Shown: positions 35,112 to 44,632, counted from the first letter of the stretch. The stretch: 64,000 nucleotides of DNA from Lysobacterales bacterium (GCA_030065125.1 JASJDM010000022.1:62001-126000), one strand, 5' to 3'. Notes: a model not told the origin generated them from the letters alone. Numbers and translations are program-made.

Positions 35112-36371
35112 TCAACAGCTCAAACCCTCGATGCCGGCGAGCTTGATGGCCTGGGAGTCCTTGGCGCCATCGTTCCCGTCCAGCTGAAACCGGCCATTGC
35201 CGCAATCGCTGAACGTCAGTATGAGTGTGCCCCACTCCCCCAGGCCGTCGGGTGGGGCGGCCGGCTGATCGAAGGTGCCGGCCCGGCCCTCAAACAGGGT
35301 AAAGCTGACGGGGACATCGAATTCCCACTGGCCCTCGAACAGGCTGGACACCAGCCACACACGCTCGCCGGCAGCGCTGTAGCCATAGAAAAAGACGGTG
35401 GTCCCCCCCTCGGAAACAATGACGTTGAAGCCTTCGCCGTCCAGGGACGGGTTGTACCAGAGGCCGGACAGCTCGGCCTGGACCTGCTTCTGGCACCGGT
35501 TCTGGAACAGGCAGTCGGCCCATTCCGGATGGTCGATGAAGGGATTGCGATTGCCCTGGGCGGCAAACACCGCCTCGTGATGCTGGCGCTCGATGTCGTC
35601 CACCGGGTCCGCCGCGTGCCACTCCAGCAGGGTGCTGAGAAACCCCATATAGGCTACGGACTCATTGCGGCCCGTGCGTGAGTCGTCGATCAGGTCCCGG
35701 TCGTCGGTCAGTATCAGGTCGGGTTCGGGGAATTCCGTGATGCCGTGGCTGCCGCCTTCGTAGCGCAGGTCCATGTACATCAGCGCCCGGGCCACGTCTC
35801 CGCGTCGCTGGGCCCAGACTTCGAAGGATCCGTCGGTGAAGTCACCCCGGGTCCAGTTGGAGGTGCCGGGGTAGCCGCCTGATCCCTCACCCGATTCGCC
35901 GCCGCGGCCGTCATTGGCATCGGTGGGCAGTTCCTGGCAACCGGTATCACAGGATTCATAGGGCCGGTTTTCCCGCGCACTGTTGTAGTCGGGGTCGGCC
36001 AGGAACAGGGCGTGCATGTCGCTGAACGGGTAGTTCCTGCCGTCATCGTCGGGAAACCCGTAGGACCGGGGCCAGGTGTGCTCCCGGTTGTAGAAATCGT
36101 TGCCGCCGCCCTGCTTGAGTTCGCTGCTGTTGCGGTAGATCGTGGTGACGCTGGCCGGGTCGTCCTGGTCTTCGTCACCGATTTCCAGCACGTCCCAGGT
36201 GTCGAGCTGAAAGGACGTGTAGGGGACGCGCTGGTGATCGTCGATGATGGCGTGCACCGTCTGGCGCAGGTCTTCGGGGGAACTGGCGTTGGCCTCCTGG
36301 TAATACCCGTCGGGCGCCTGGGACCAGGCCGCTGACGCCCACAACAGTGCTGGAATGCTCACCCTCCTCAT
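35112..36371 (-). CDS. Secreted endonuclease I (EndA/NucM type) with extra C-terminal GEGF module
   Basis: 419 residues from ATG 36371 (signal MRRVSIPALLWASAAWSQ). Endonuclease I core: FYNREHTWPRSYGFP (catalytic His-Me-finger histidine), FSDMHALFLADPDYNSARENRPY, and FEVWAQRRGDVARALMYMDLRY. The last ~115 residues add a beta domain starting SGLWYNPSLDGEGFNVIV, with FYGYSAAGERVWLV, a module recurring on secreted proteins. A similar module is in the 51997-53040 protein. The enzyme degrades extracellular DNA for nutrients or biofilm turnover. Unlike other secreted proteins here, it lacks the DGFE-like tail. Confidence 0.87.
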   Translation of the reverse strand: MRRVSIPALLWASAAWSQAPDGYYQEANASSPEDLRQTVHAIIDDHQRVPYTSFQLDTWDVLEIGDEDQDDPASVTTIYRNSSELKQGGGNDFYNREHTWPRSYGFPDDDGRNYPFSDMHALFLADPDYNSARENRPYESCDTGCQELPTDANDGRGGESGEGSGGYPGTSNWTRGDFTDGSFEVWAQRRGDVARALMYMDLRYEGGSHGITEFPEPDLILTDDRDLIDDSRTGRNESVAYMGFLSTLLEWHAADPVDDIERQHHEAVFAAQGNRNPFIDHPEWADCLFQNRCQKQVQAELSGLWYNPSLDGEGFNVIVSEGGTTVFFYGYSAAGERVWLVSSLFEGQWEFDVPVSFTLFEGRAGTFDQPAAPPDGLGEWGTLILTFSDCGNGRFQLDGNDGAKDSQAIKLAGIEGLSC

Positions 36372-36469
36372 GGACGGGTATTTAACGCCGGCGCCCCGCG
36401 GCTTGCAATGGCGATTTTCCAATTGCCGGGAGGGCTGATAGGTTAGGGACTTTGGAGAGGGAGCGCGGG

Positions 36470-38356
36470 ATGAGAAAGCTCGTAATGGCAGGCACCCTGC
36501 TGGCTCTGTTGTCCCCGGAGATATTTGCCGTGTGCCCACAAGAATCCGATGCCACTCCGCGAGGCCCCATTGCCCTGAACGAGCGGGGTGAATTTGTGCC
36601 GGAATGGGCCAAGAGCGCGATCTGGTACCAGATATTCCCGGAGCGATTCCGGGATGGGGATCCCTCCAACAACCCGACGGTGGCTGACATCAGGGGTGCA
36701 GATCCCGCTGAGCCGCCCAGGCAATGGCAGGTTCACCCCTGGGGCAGTGACTGGTACGAACTGCAGGACTACGAGAAAGCCAACGGTGAGCCCGAGCTCT
36801 GGAAACACCTGCTGCGGCGGCGCTACGGCGGAGATCTGCGGGGCATTATCGAGCAGTTGGATTACCTGTCGGACCTGGGCATCAACGCCATTTACCTGAA
36901 CCCGGTGTTCGACTCACCGTCCCTGCACAAATACGACGGCGCCAGCTACCACCATATCGATCCCAACTTCGGCCCGGACCCTGCCGGAGATCGCGCGCTC
37001 ATGGCGACCGAACAGGCGTTTGACCCTTCAACCTGGGTCTGGACCCAGGCCGATGAGCTGGCCCTGGAGCTGATTCGCCAGGCCCACAGCCGGGGTATCC
37101 GGGTGATCTTCGATGGCGTGTTCAACCACATGGGCATCAACAGTTTTGCCTTCCAGGACCTGAAACAGAACCAGCAGGAGTCTCCGTACAAAGACTGGTT
37201 TACCGTGACGTCCTGGCGTGACCCGGCGCAGGGCACCGAATTCGACTACGAGGGTTGGTTTGGCGTCAAATCGCTGCCTGAATTCAAGGAAGATGAAAAC
37301 GGCCTGGCCCCCGGGCCGCGGGACTATGTTTTTGCTGCCACCCGTCGCTGGATGAACCCCAAGGGCCAGGGCGCCGAGCACGGCATCGACGGCTGGCGCC
37401 TGGACGTGGCTTTCTGCGTGGCCCACGCGTTCTGGAAGGACTGGCGCCTGCTGGTCAAATCCATCAACCCCGAGGCCTATCTGACGGCGGAAATCGTGGA
37501 TACCCCCGAGCGGGTCAAACCCTTTCTGCAGGGGGACGAGTTCGACGGTGAGATGAACTACAACTTCGCCTTTGCCAGCGCGGAGTTTTTCTTCGACCCG
37601 CCTCCCGGCCGCATCAGCGCCAGCGAATTCGACCGCCAGCTGCTGTGGCTGCGTAACCTGTATCCCAAGGGTGTTGCCTATGTCACCCAGAACCTGTTCG
37701 GCAGCCATGACTCAAACCGGATTGGCTCCCACATCGTCAATGCCGGCATTGGCAGCTTCCGGGACTGGGGCAACTACTTCAACCTGTCGAAAGCCAGTGA
37801 GAATCCTCAGTACCAGGTACGCAAGCCCAATGCCGAAGAGATCCAGCTGCAGAAACTGTTTGTCATTTTCCAGATGACTTACGTGGGTGCCCCGATGATT
37901 TATTACGGCGACGAGGTGGGCATGTGGGGCGGCAATGACCCGGATGACCGTAAACCCATGCTGTGGCCGGATATCGAGTATTCCGATGAGGTGACCAATC
38001 CCGACGGCAGCCGGCGCCAGGCGGACAAGGTGGCCATCAACCGTGATCTGCAGGCCCATTACCGCAAGCTGATCGCCATTCGCAATAAGCACCCGGTCCT
38101 GAGCCTGGGTTCGTTCAGGACGCTGGTGGCGGATGACGAAAAATCCGTGTTTGGCTTTTCCCGACGCCTCGGTGAGGAGGCGATATGGGTGGTTCTCAAC
38201 AACAGTGACGTCCCCCAGACCGTCACTCTGCCATTTTCCACTCGCACCCGGTTCACGGACCTGCTCAATGGCGGTGAGCTTCTAAGCACTGACGGCAGGC
38301 TGCGGCTGGATATTGCGCCCCGGTGGGGCAGGGTGCTGAGCACCGGTCGCCAGTAG
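36470..38356 (+). CDS. Secreted GH13 alpha-amylase / cyclomaltodextrinase-like enzyme
   Basis: 628 residues from ATG 36470, with a signal peptide (LVMAGTLLALLSPEIFA). The GH13 barrel motifs are present: VIFDGVFNHMG, DGWRLDVAF with nucleophile D312, LTAEIVD with acid E341 and GSHDSNRIGS with D414. The opening SAIWYQIFPERFRDGDPSNN is shared with neopullulanase/cyclomaltodextrinase-type enzymes. A C-terminal beta domain (FGFSRRLGEEAIWVVLNNSD) closes it. It would cut alpha-1,4 (and maybe 1,6) glucans outside the cytoplasm, complementing the lipoprotein debranching-type enzyme at 7021. Divergent from the endonuclease gene. Confidence 0.9.
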   Translation: MRKLVMAGTLLALLSPEIFAVCPQESDATPRGPIALNERGEFVPEWAKSAIWYQIFPERFRDGDPSNNPTVADIRGADPAEPPRQWQVHPWGSDWYELQDYEKANGEPELWKHLLRRRYGGDLRGIIEQLDYLSDLGINAIYLNPVFDSPSLHKYDGASYHHIDPNFGPDPAGDRALMATEQAFDPSTWVWTQADELALELIRQAHSRGIRVIFDGVFNHMGINSFAFQDLKQNQQESPYKDWFTVTSWRDPAQGTEFDYEGWFGVKSLPEFKEDENGLAPGPRDYVFAATRRWMNPKGQGAEHGIDGWRLDVAFCVAHAFWKDWRLLVKSINPEAYLTAEIVDTPERVKPFLQGDEFDGEMNYNFAFASAEFFFDPPPGRISASEFDRQLLWLRNLYPKGVAYVTQNLFGSHDSNRIGSHIVNAGIGSFRDWGNYFNLSKASENPQYQVRKPNAEEIQLQKLFVIFQMTYVGAPMIYYGDEVGMWGGNDPDDRKPMLWPDIEYSDEVTNPDGSRRQADKVAINRDLQAHYRKLIAIRNKHPVLSLGSFRTLVADDEKSVFGFSRRLGEEAIWVVLNNSDVPQTVTLPFSTRTRFTDLLNGGELLSTDGRLRLDIAPRWGRVLSTGRQ

Positions 38357-38384
38357 ATCCAGCGACGGCCTGGTGCCGGGTCAA

Positions 38385-39197
38385 TCAGTCAGGATCGGGC
38401 GGTGGCTGATCGACGGGGTGAGGTTGCGGCACTTCAGACACCAGGTTGTCGAAGTACTCTGCTGAAAGCGGGACATTCAGGCGCACGGAGTGCACCGTAA
38501 CCCGCACCAGGGTCTCACCTGTCTTCAGATCGACCTCTTCGACCCGGTGGGGATGGACGATGTCACCGACACGCCTGAAATCCGACACCCGGGACTCGAT
38601 GACCTTTTGCTGATCGTTGATATCAACGTGCAGGGCCCGCCGGTTGCGGGACCGGGTGACCAGGCCAGACGACTCCTCCAGCAGCAGGTAGGTCTCGAAG
38701 CCGTCGGAAAGGGTCAGCCGAAGAACCTGGAAAGCCCGCCCTTCACGTTGCTCCGGCTGCAGCAGTTCCAACCGATGGCCATTTTGCGCCATGTCTTTCA
38801 GGCGAAAGATGTGGTTGGGCAGCTGCGGCGTGTGAGAGAGTGCAATGGTGCCGCGCTGGGAGGCTGGAGATTGCCCCTCGTCGGGCCGCCACTGAAACCC
38901 GCTTTGGCCGTTGTAGCTTTCGGCGAAAACCCGCTCACCGTCAGCGAACAGGTCCACCCGCATGCGGCCGTTTCGATCCGTGGCAAAGACCGCGACATCC
39001 CGGTAGTCGCCCTCTTCGATCAGGCTTTGCTTGACCATGGTTTGTACGCCATCCAGGGCGGCCGCCCCACCCAGCGCCCTGGTGTTTTGCATTATGAATT
39101 CCGCCAGGCCGGGATCAGGCTCTTTTTCTGCGATCGGCGTGGTGCTCGCGCAGGCCGCCAGCAGCAGGGTGGCCATGCTGGCCCTCATGGCTTTCAT
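38385..39197 (-). CDS. Predicted outer-membrane lipoprotein (LolA-like beta fold)
   Basis: 270 residues from ATG 39197 with GGGGAG 7 bases upstream (ATG 39188 possible). Lipobox LLLAACAS. After it comes an LGGAAALDGVQTMVKQSLIEEGDYRD segment and alternating strands (RNGRMRVDLFADGERVFAESYNG; VLRLTLSDGFETYLLLEESSG) as in outer-membrane lipoprotein-sorting-like half barrels. Proline-rich C-terminus. Transcription of sppA upstream is stopped by a terminator, so this has its own promoter. Function unknown. Confidence 0.7.
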   Translation of the reverse strand: MKAMRASMATLLLAACASTTPIAEKEPDPGLAEFIMQNTRALGGAAALDGVQTMVKQSLIEEGDYRDVAVFATDRNGRMRVDLFADGERVFAESYNGQSGFQWRPDEGQSPASQRGTIALSHTPQLPNHIFRLKDMAQNGHRLELLQPEQREGRAFQVLRLTLSDGFETYLLLEESSGLVTRSRNRRALHVDINDQQKVIESRVSDFRRVGDIVHPHRVEEVDLKTGETLVRVTVHSVRLNVPLSAEYFDNLVSEVPQPHPVDQPPPDPD

Positions 39198-39281
39198 GCC
39201 TCGTCTCCCCAGAGTTGCCAGGCCACAGTGTTGTCGAGCGAAAACGGCGTGTCGCGTGTCATGGGTCATTGGGACGGGCAC

Positions 39282-39320
39282 AAAAAAACCCGCCGGCGAT
39301 GATTCGCCAGCGGGCTTTTT
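39282..39320 (-). terminator. Rho-independent terminator after sppA
   Basis: CCCGC-c-GGCGA (39289-39299) pairs with TCGCC-a-GCGGG (39304-39314) with one mismatch. On the minus strand the stem is followed by a run of seven T (39282-39288), 24 bases after the sppA stop. On the + strand a CTTTTT also follows, so it may act both ways. Confidence 0.85.
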
Positions 39321-39337
39321 GATCAACGCAGTGTTGC

Positions 39338-41185
39338 CTAGTCCGTTTCGATGGTGGACCAGGCGTAGATGTGGTTGGGGTCGTTGAAGGCGGCGATCTC
39401 GCCGGCGGCTTTTTCAACGTCCTTGAGCGTCTGGCGCAAGGCAGAGGGCGGTGACAGGTTGGCACCGATCAGAGCACCGGCCTTTGACATCATCTCCCGC
39501 ATGACCCGCTCTTTAAAGGTGGGTTCCTTTTCCACGAAACTTACCGTGTAATCGTCACCCAGTTCCGCCAGTTCAGCCGCGGCCGTAATGGCGTCCTCCA
39601 GGTCACCGAGCCCATCCACCAGGCCCAGTTCGTGTGCATCTTCGCCGCTCCATACCCGGCCCTGCGCCACGGCGTCCACCTCCTCGGTGGTCATGCCGCG
39701 GGCTTCGGACACACGCTCCAGGAAGTCCCGGTAGCCGTCCTCGATCATGAGCTGCAGCGCCGCGCCCACCTCCTCGGGCAGGGCCCGGTCAGGGCGCACG
39801 CCAGCCAGCGGTGCGGTGCTGACGCCATCAACCCGGATACCCAGGTGCTCGGCCAGCGGCCGCTGGTAGGTCGGAATCATGGCAAAGATACCGATTGAGC
39901 CGGTGATGGTGCTCGGATGGGCCCAGATCTGGTCAGACGAGGTGCTGATCCAGTAGCCGCCGGAAGCAGCCACACTGCCCATGGAGGCGATGACCGGAAT
40001 ACCGTCTGCCCGGGCCGCTTCCAGCTCGCGCCGGATGACTTCCGAGGCAAAGGCGCTGCCGCCGCCGGAATCCACCCGCAGGATGATGGCCTTGGTGTTG
40101 TCGTCGTTGCGGGCCTTGCGAATCAGGGCGCCGGTAGAGTCACCACCGATGGTGCCCGCTGGATGGCTGCCGTCCAGGATACTGCCCCGGGCCACCACCA
40201 CGGCGATCTTGTCACCCTCGGCCTGGCGGCCGAAGCGATCTTCTTCGATGGTTTTCAGGTAGCTGTTCATGCCTACCTGCTTGAAGGTGTGTTTGTCCTC
40301 GTTCTCGCCCACCAGGTCGATCAGGTGCTGACGCATTTCGACCCGGGTCATGGCGTGATCCACCAGGCCGTAGTCCAGCGTCATCTTGGCCGTATCCCCG
40401 TTGGCCTGTTCGATCAGAGGCCTGAAGTCCTGGGCGTAGGCGTCGATCTTGTCCGTAGTCATGCCGCGGGCTTTCGCCACGTCAGCCAGGTAGATCTGCC
40501 AAAGGTCGCCCATCCATTCGATGTTGGCTTCCTTGGCATAGTCAGACATGCCGTTCAGCAGGTAAGGCTCTACGGCGGATTTGTAGGTGCCGACCTTGAA
40601 GATATTGATGTCCAGGCCAAGCTTGTCGATGCCTTCCTTGTAGTAGGTGCGGTAGCGGCCGAACCCTTCCAGCACAACAATCCCCATCTTGTGCATCAGG
40701 ATCTCATCGGCGTGGGATGCCAGGTAGTAATGGTCCTGGGAAAAGTTGTCAGCCCGGGCCACGATCTTTTTGCCGCTGGTCTTGAAGTCCTCCATGGCTT
40801 CCGCCAGGTCCTGCAGCTTGGTCAGGCGGGCGCCGCTGAACTGATTCAGGTCGAGCACCAGGGTGCTGATGCGGTCGTCATCCTTTGCGGCCGCGATGGC
40901 ATCCAGCACGTCCTTGAGCAAAGTCTCCGGTGATGAGTCGCCGGTGGCTTCGTCGATGATCTGGTCAAAGGATTTGGCGGTGAGCTGCTCCACCAGCTGT
41001 CCCTTCGGGGCCACCACCAGGGCGGTGCCGTCCTCGATCTTGGGCCTGTCGTCCCTGAACATCAGGGATACCAGGAGCACAACGATCAGCAGAAAGATCA
41101 GGTTGACGGTAAATCTGCGGGCGGCATCGACGCCTCCCCAGAGCCCCCGGATGATGCGGACAAATATATTGGGTTTATCGTTCAT
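39338..41185 (-). CDS. sppA: Signal peptide peptidase SppA, large (67K) type
   Basis: 615 residues, the two-domain long form of SppA (protease IV). One membrane helix near residues 22-44 (FTVNLIFLLIVVLLVSLMF) anchors it with the bulk in the periplasm. Catalytic serine region: VIASMGSVAASGGYWIS in the C-terminal repeat; the general-base lysine is expected in the N-terminal repeat around YYKEGIDKLGLDINIFKVGTYKSAVEP. It digests cleaved signal peptides in the membrane, relevant given the many secreted proteins here. A clear terminator follows. Confidence 0.93.
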   Translation of the reverse strand: MNDKPNIFVRIIRGLWGGVDAARRFTVNLIFLLIVVLLVSLMFRDDRPKIEDGTALVVAPKGQLVEQLTAKSFDQIIDEATGDSSPETLLKDVLDAIAAAKDDDRISTLVLDLNQFSGARLTKLQDLAEAMEDFKTSGKKIVARADNFSQDHYYLASHADEILMHKMGIVVLEGFGRYRTYYKEGIDKLGLDINIFKVGTYKSAVEPYLLNGMSDYAKEANIEWMGDLWQIYLADVAKARGMTTDKIDAYAQDFRPLIEQANGDTAKMTLDYGLVDHAMTRVEMRQHLIDLVGENEDKHTFKQVGMNSYLKTIEEDRFGRQAEGDKIAVVVARGSILDGSHPAGTIGGDSTGALIRKARNDDNTKAIILRVDSGGGSAFASEVIRRELEAARADGIPVIASMGSVAASGGYWISTSSDQIWAHPSTITGSIGIFAMIPTYQRPLAEHLGIRVDGVSTAPLAGVRPDRALPEEVGAALQLMIEDGYRDFLERVSEARGMTTEEVDAVAQGRVWSGEDAHELGLVDGLGDLEDAITAAAELAELGDDYTVSFVEKEPTFKERVMREMMSKAGALIGANLSPPSALRQTLKDVEKAAGEIAAFNDPNHIYAWSTIETD

Positions 41186-41356
41186 GAACTGAATTCCTTG
41201 GTATTACAACAGCGCAAAGCGCCTTCGGCCGGTGCGGAAGCCTACCACAACCACCGGTTTGCGGACCCTGCGGATGGTTTACTGTGTGCGGGCGGCGATC
41301 CGGTTTTTAAAGCTGTGATAGGTTTGTGGCGGCGCTGCGCTACCCCGGACTGAATC

Positions 41357-41578
41357 ATGAGTGACATCGAGAAACTGGAACGGCGAATTGAAGAGCTGGA
41401 AAGCCAGCTGGCGTTCTCAGAGGACCTGCATCGCAGCCTGGACGACACCGTGGCCCGGCAGGATCGGGAAATCCTGGAACTCAAGCGCAGGCTGGAGGCC
41501 ATGGAGGGTCGGCTCGGCGACCTGGCCAGCGCCATGGCCGAGGAAAAGCCCGAGGACTCGGTCCCGCCCCATTACTGA
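41357..41578 (+). CDS. slyX: SlyX family small coiled-coil protein
   Basis: 73 residues: an acidic coiled coil (LERRIEELESQLAFSEDLHR, LNDTV-like SLDDTVARQDREILELKRRL) ending in the diagnostic PPHY. Length and both ends match SlyX. Role is unknown in general; it lies alone, divergent from sppA and convergent with the OPT transporter. Confidence 0.9.
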   Translation: MSDIEKLERRIEELESQLAFSEDLHRSLDDTVARQDREILELKRRLEAMEGRLGDLASAMAEEKPEDSVPPHY

Positions 41579-41588
41579 TCGTGATCGG

Positions 41589-43571
41589 TCAGCTGTTGCG
41601 GCCCTTCACCATCCGGAAGAACCAGGCAACAAACACAAGGAAGGCAGCCAGGCCCACCAGCATGGCGGTGAGTTCGCTTCCCAGCCAGTCGGTTCCGATA
41701 CCATCCGGACGACGACTTTTGGCCACGGCGACCAGGGCGATGCCGACACCCAACAGGCCTTCGCCGCCAACAAATCCGCTGCCCAGCAGTACGCCCCGCT
41801 CGCGACGGTCACCGGCCTCGGTTTCGTCCCGGGATTTCCGTTCCATCCACAGCCGGATCAGGCCACCCACGAAGATCGGGGTCATGGTGGACACCGGCAG
41901 GTAGACGCCCACGGCAAAGGGCAGGGACGGGATTCTGGCAAGCTCACACACCACGGCAATCCCGGCGCCCATGGCCACCAGCGTCCACGGCAGGTTCTGG
42001 TCCAGAACCCCGTCGATCACCAGCTTCATCAGGGTGGCCTGGGGCGCCGGCAGTTCGGTGCTGCCGAAGCCGAAGCCCTGGCCCAGGGCCAGAACGGTGA
42101 GGCACACGAACACTGCCGAGGTCAGTACGCCGATGAGTTCCGCGGTCTGCTGGCGCCGGGGCGTCGCCCCCAGCAGGTAGCCGGTTTTCAGGTCCTGGGA
42201 CGTGTCCCCGGAGATGGACGCCGCAATAGCCACCACGCAGCCTACGGTCAGGGCTGCTGCCTTGCCGGTGATGTCGGTCCAGCCGAATGCCAGGAAGATG
42301 GACGAGGTGCCCAGCAGGGCGGCGATGGTCATGCCGCTGGTGGGATTACTGGTCACCCCCACCAGGCCGACGATGCGCGAGGCCACGGTGACGAAAAAGA
42401 AGGCAAACATCACCACGCAAACGGCCGCTACGGCGCGAATCCCAACGCCGCCAACCGCGCCGAACACCTGGGGCACCAGGATCAGCACCAGCGCGATGGC
42501 GCAGACGCCGATGCCCACCACCTTGAGCGGCAGGTCGTTGCTGGTCCGGGGTACGGCGGGAGTGACGCCGCCGGCCTGGCTGGTAGCCGCCACCCGCTGG
42601 CTTAACTGGCTGGCGCCGATCTTGAAGCTGCTCACCATCACCGGGATGCTCTTGATCAGGGTAATGATGCCGGCCGTGGCCACGGCACCGGCGCCGATGT
42701 AGCGCACGTAGCGAGTCCAGATCTGGCTGGGCGACATGTCCTTGATCAGGTTCACGGTCTCGGGGAAGAACGGCTCAACCCGGGCGTCACCCCAGTAGGC
42801 GATGGCCGGAATGATCACCAGCCAGGACAACAGGCCGCCGCCCACCATGACCGCCGCGATGCGCGGGCCCAGGATAAAGCCCACGCCGAACAGGGCGGCG
42901 GACAGATCCATGCCGACTTCGCCCTTTTTCAGAAACGGGACCTTGGTGTGCGCGTCACCCGGAATCACCCGCAGCCAGGAGGTCAGCAGCTTGAACAACG
43001 CGCCGCCGGCCAGCCCGTAGAACACGTAACGGGCCTTGCCGCCGCCCACCTCGTTGGCGACCAGTACCTCGGCGCAGGCAGTGCCCTCGGGGTAAGGCAG
43101 CTTGCCGTGTTCCCGTTCGATCAGGAAGCGGCGCAGGGGAATCATGAACAGGATGCCCAGCAGTCCGCCGCTCATGGCCAGCAGGGTCATCTGGATGAGT
43201 TCCGGCGGCATGCCCCACAGGAACAGGGCGGGCAGGGTAAAGATCACGCCGCTGGCCAGGGAGCTGGAGGCCGAGCCGGTGGTCTGGGAGATATTGGTTT
43301 CCAGGATAGTGCCCTTGACGCCCACGGTGGACAGTGCGCGGAACACCGCTACGGTCATCACCGCGACCGGGATCGAAGTACTGATGGTGAGTCCGGCGCG
43401 CAGACCGAGGTAGGCGTTGGCCGCGCCGAAGATGATCCCGAACAGGATGCCGAGGCCTACTGCCTTGATGGTGAATTCGGCCAGGGATTCCTCGGCGCTG
43501 ACAAACGGGTCGTATTGCTCGCCCTCGGGAATCTGGATATAGGCTTTCTGACTCAGTCCTTCTTTGCGCAT
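41589..43571 (-). CDS. OPT-family oligopeptide/metal-chelate transporter
   Basis: 660 residues with about 16 hydrophobic helices. The opening ISAEESLAEFTIKAVGLG-type segment, the GTILETNISQTTGSASSSLASG loop and GDTSQDLKTGYLLGATPRRQQ are signature stretches of the bacterial OPT family. It is a secondary inner-membrane importer of small peptides or peptide-like metal chelates. It ends 10 bases after the slyX stop in convergent orientation. No peptidase neighbours reveal the substrate. Confidence 0.93.
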   Translation of the reverse strand: MRKEGLSQKAYIQIPEGEQYDPFVSAEESLAEFTIKAVGLGILFGIIFGAANAYLGLRAGLTISTSIPVAVMTVAVFRALSTVGVKGTILETNISQTTGSASSSLASGVIFTLPALFLWGMPPELIQMTLLAMSGGLLGILFMIPLRRFLIEREHGKLPYPEGTACAEVLVANEVGGGKARYVFYGLAGGALFKLLTSWLRVIPGDAHTKVPFLKKGEVGMDLSAALFGVGFILGPRIAAVMVGGGLLSWLVIIPAIAYWGDARVEPFFPETVNLIKDMSPSQIWTRYVRYIGAGAVATAGIITLIKSIPVMVSSFKIGASQLSQRVAATSQAGGVTPAVPRTSNDLPLKVVGIGVCAIALVLILVPQVFGAVGGVGIRAVAAVCVVMFAFFFVTVASRIVGLVGVTSNPTSGMTIAALLGTSSIFLAFGWTDITGKAAALTVGCVVAIAASISGDTSQDLKTGYLLGATPRRQQTAELIGVLTSAVFVCLTVLALGQGFGFGSTELPAPQATLMKLVIDGVLDQNLPWTLVAMGAGIAVVCELARIPSLPFAVGVYLPVSTMTPIFVGGLIRLWMERKSRDETEAGDRRERGVLLGSGFVGGEGLLGVGIALVAVAKSRRPDGIGTDWLGSELTAMLVGLAAFLVFVAWFFRMVKGRNS

Positions 43572-43653
43572 GGCTCCCCTCAGCCCACGACCGGTGGTGT
43601 GAGTCTACCACCTGGCGGTGGTGTCGGGCCTGGGGCTTAAAATTTACTTCGTC

Positions 43654-43850
43654 ATCCTGAACTCGATTCAGGATCCATCTGAGAGCGGGGTCTGTAATGC
43701 CTTCGATCCAAGCAGTGGTTTGATCGGAGGCTTCGATCAATCACGCAGGCGGCGGAAGGGGTCACTGTCGATGGTTTTGCTCCAGAGCCGTTCGGCCGTC
43801 GACGAAGGCAACTTCGGAACTTCAGATGGATCCTGAATCGAGTTCAGGAT
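43654..43850. repeat. Palindrome-ended repeat element (MITE-like) between OPT and CIA30 genes
   Basis: Two 29-base perfect inverted copies bound the element (43654-43682 and 43822-43850); each holds an inner palindrome CCTGAA-ctcga-TTCAGG followed by ATCCATCTGA. The GTCATCCTGAACTCGATTCAGGATCC pattern belongs to the class of small dispersed palindromes known from proteobacterial intergenic DNA. The 139 bases between carry no convincing gene. The element takes most of the 329-base gene-free gap 43572-43900. It could fold into a long hairpin or represent two independent repeats. Confidence 0.8.
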
Positions 43851-43900
43851 TGCCCCGGTGTTGACCTGCTCTCCACACGGCAGCGCTGATACTTCAAACC

Positions 43901-44449
43901 ATGCTCAATATACTGTTCAGTTTCGGTCTCATGCTTATGAGTGCTTCTCCCGGCAGCGGCGTCCACGACCTGATGGCGATGGCCGCGGGCCCGTGGGTCA
44001 TTATCGATGATGGCGTCATGGGCGGGCGCTCCGCCGGCAACGTCCGCGAAGAAGATGATCGATTCGTCTTTTACGGCAACCTGTCGCTGCAAAACAACGG
44101 CGGCTTCTCTTCCATGCGTTTGCCGTTGAACCAGGGCCTGGACGGCTACAGCGGGATCCGCATCACGGTGCGCGGCGATGGCCGGGTCTATCAGCTGCGC
44201 CTGCGCCACGGCAGTCGTTTTGACGGGGTGTCCTGGGTCCGTGAGTTTGTCAGCAGCGACGTGTGGATGACCCTGGACATTCCGTTCAAGGACTTCCGCC
44301 CGGGTTTCCGCGGCCGTTCCGTGCCCAGGGCCGGGCCGGTGATTCCGGAGGACGTGCGGCAGATCGGTATCCTGCTGGGGGACAAGAACCCCGGTCCGTT
44401 TCGCCTGGAAATCAAGGCAATCGAAGGCCTCAAGGCAACTTCGTCATAG
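43901..44449 (+). CDS. CIA30-family (complex I intermediate-associated protein 30-like) protein
   Basis: 182 residues. WVIIDDGVMGGRSAGNV, FYGNLSLQNNGGFSSMRL and LDIPFKDFRPGFRGR are the family's galactose-binding-like jelly-roll signatures; bacterial members bind carbohydrate-like ligands or have unknown roles. The N-terminus (MLNILFSFGLMLMSASPGSG) is hydrophobic and probably a signal peptide, so despite its name it is unlikely to assemble complex I. It precedes the cytochrome operon by 183 bases and may or may not belong to it. Confidence 0.85.
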   Translation: MLNILFSFGLMLMSASPGSGVHDLMAMAAGPWVIIDDGVMGGRSAGNVREEDDRFVFYGNLSLQNNGGFSSMRLPLNQGLDGYSGIRITVRGDGRVYQLRLRHGSRFDGVSWVREFVSSDVWMTLDIPFKDFRPGFRGRSVPRAGPVIPEDVRQIGILLGDKNPGPFRLEIKAIEGLKATSS

Positions 44450-44578
44450 CGAAACAGGCCACTGGTTTTTACCCTTAAATCCCAGGATTCCTTTCTGGAT
44501 TTCTGGCACGCAATAGTGGAAATCCGGCAGCCGGAAGGCCGATTTTCAGGATTGCAATCTCGGTAAATATCCCCATGT

Positions 44579-44623
44579 AAATCCATAAGGTTCAGATGGA
44601 TTTGCCAGTCCAATTTCTGGCAA
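44579..44623 (+). promoter_or_regulatory. Overlapping alternative hairpins in the leader of the cytochrome operon
   Basis: AAATCCA (44579-44585) pairs with TGGATTT (44597-44603); TTGCCAG (44602-44608) pairs with CTGGCAA (44617-44623). The two stems share two bases and so compete. The second ends 9 bases before the ATG, against the weak ribosome site. TTTCTGGCA also occurs about 110 bases earlier in the same 183-base leader. A translational or attenuation role is possible but unproven. Confidence 0.4.
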
Positions 44624-44632
44624 GAGTAAGTC

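Noticed and set aside
42955..43740. 261-codon minus-strand frame starting in the repeat element
   Set aside because: Its first part translates the palindromic repeat and the rest is out of frame with the OPT transporter.
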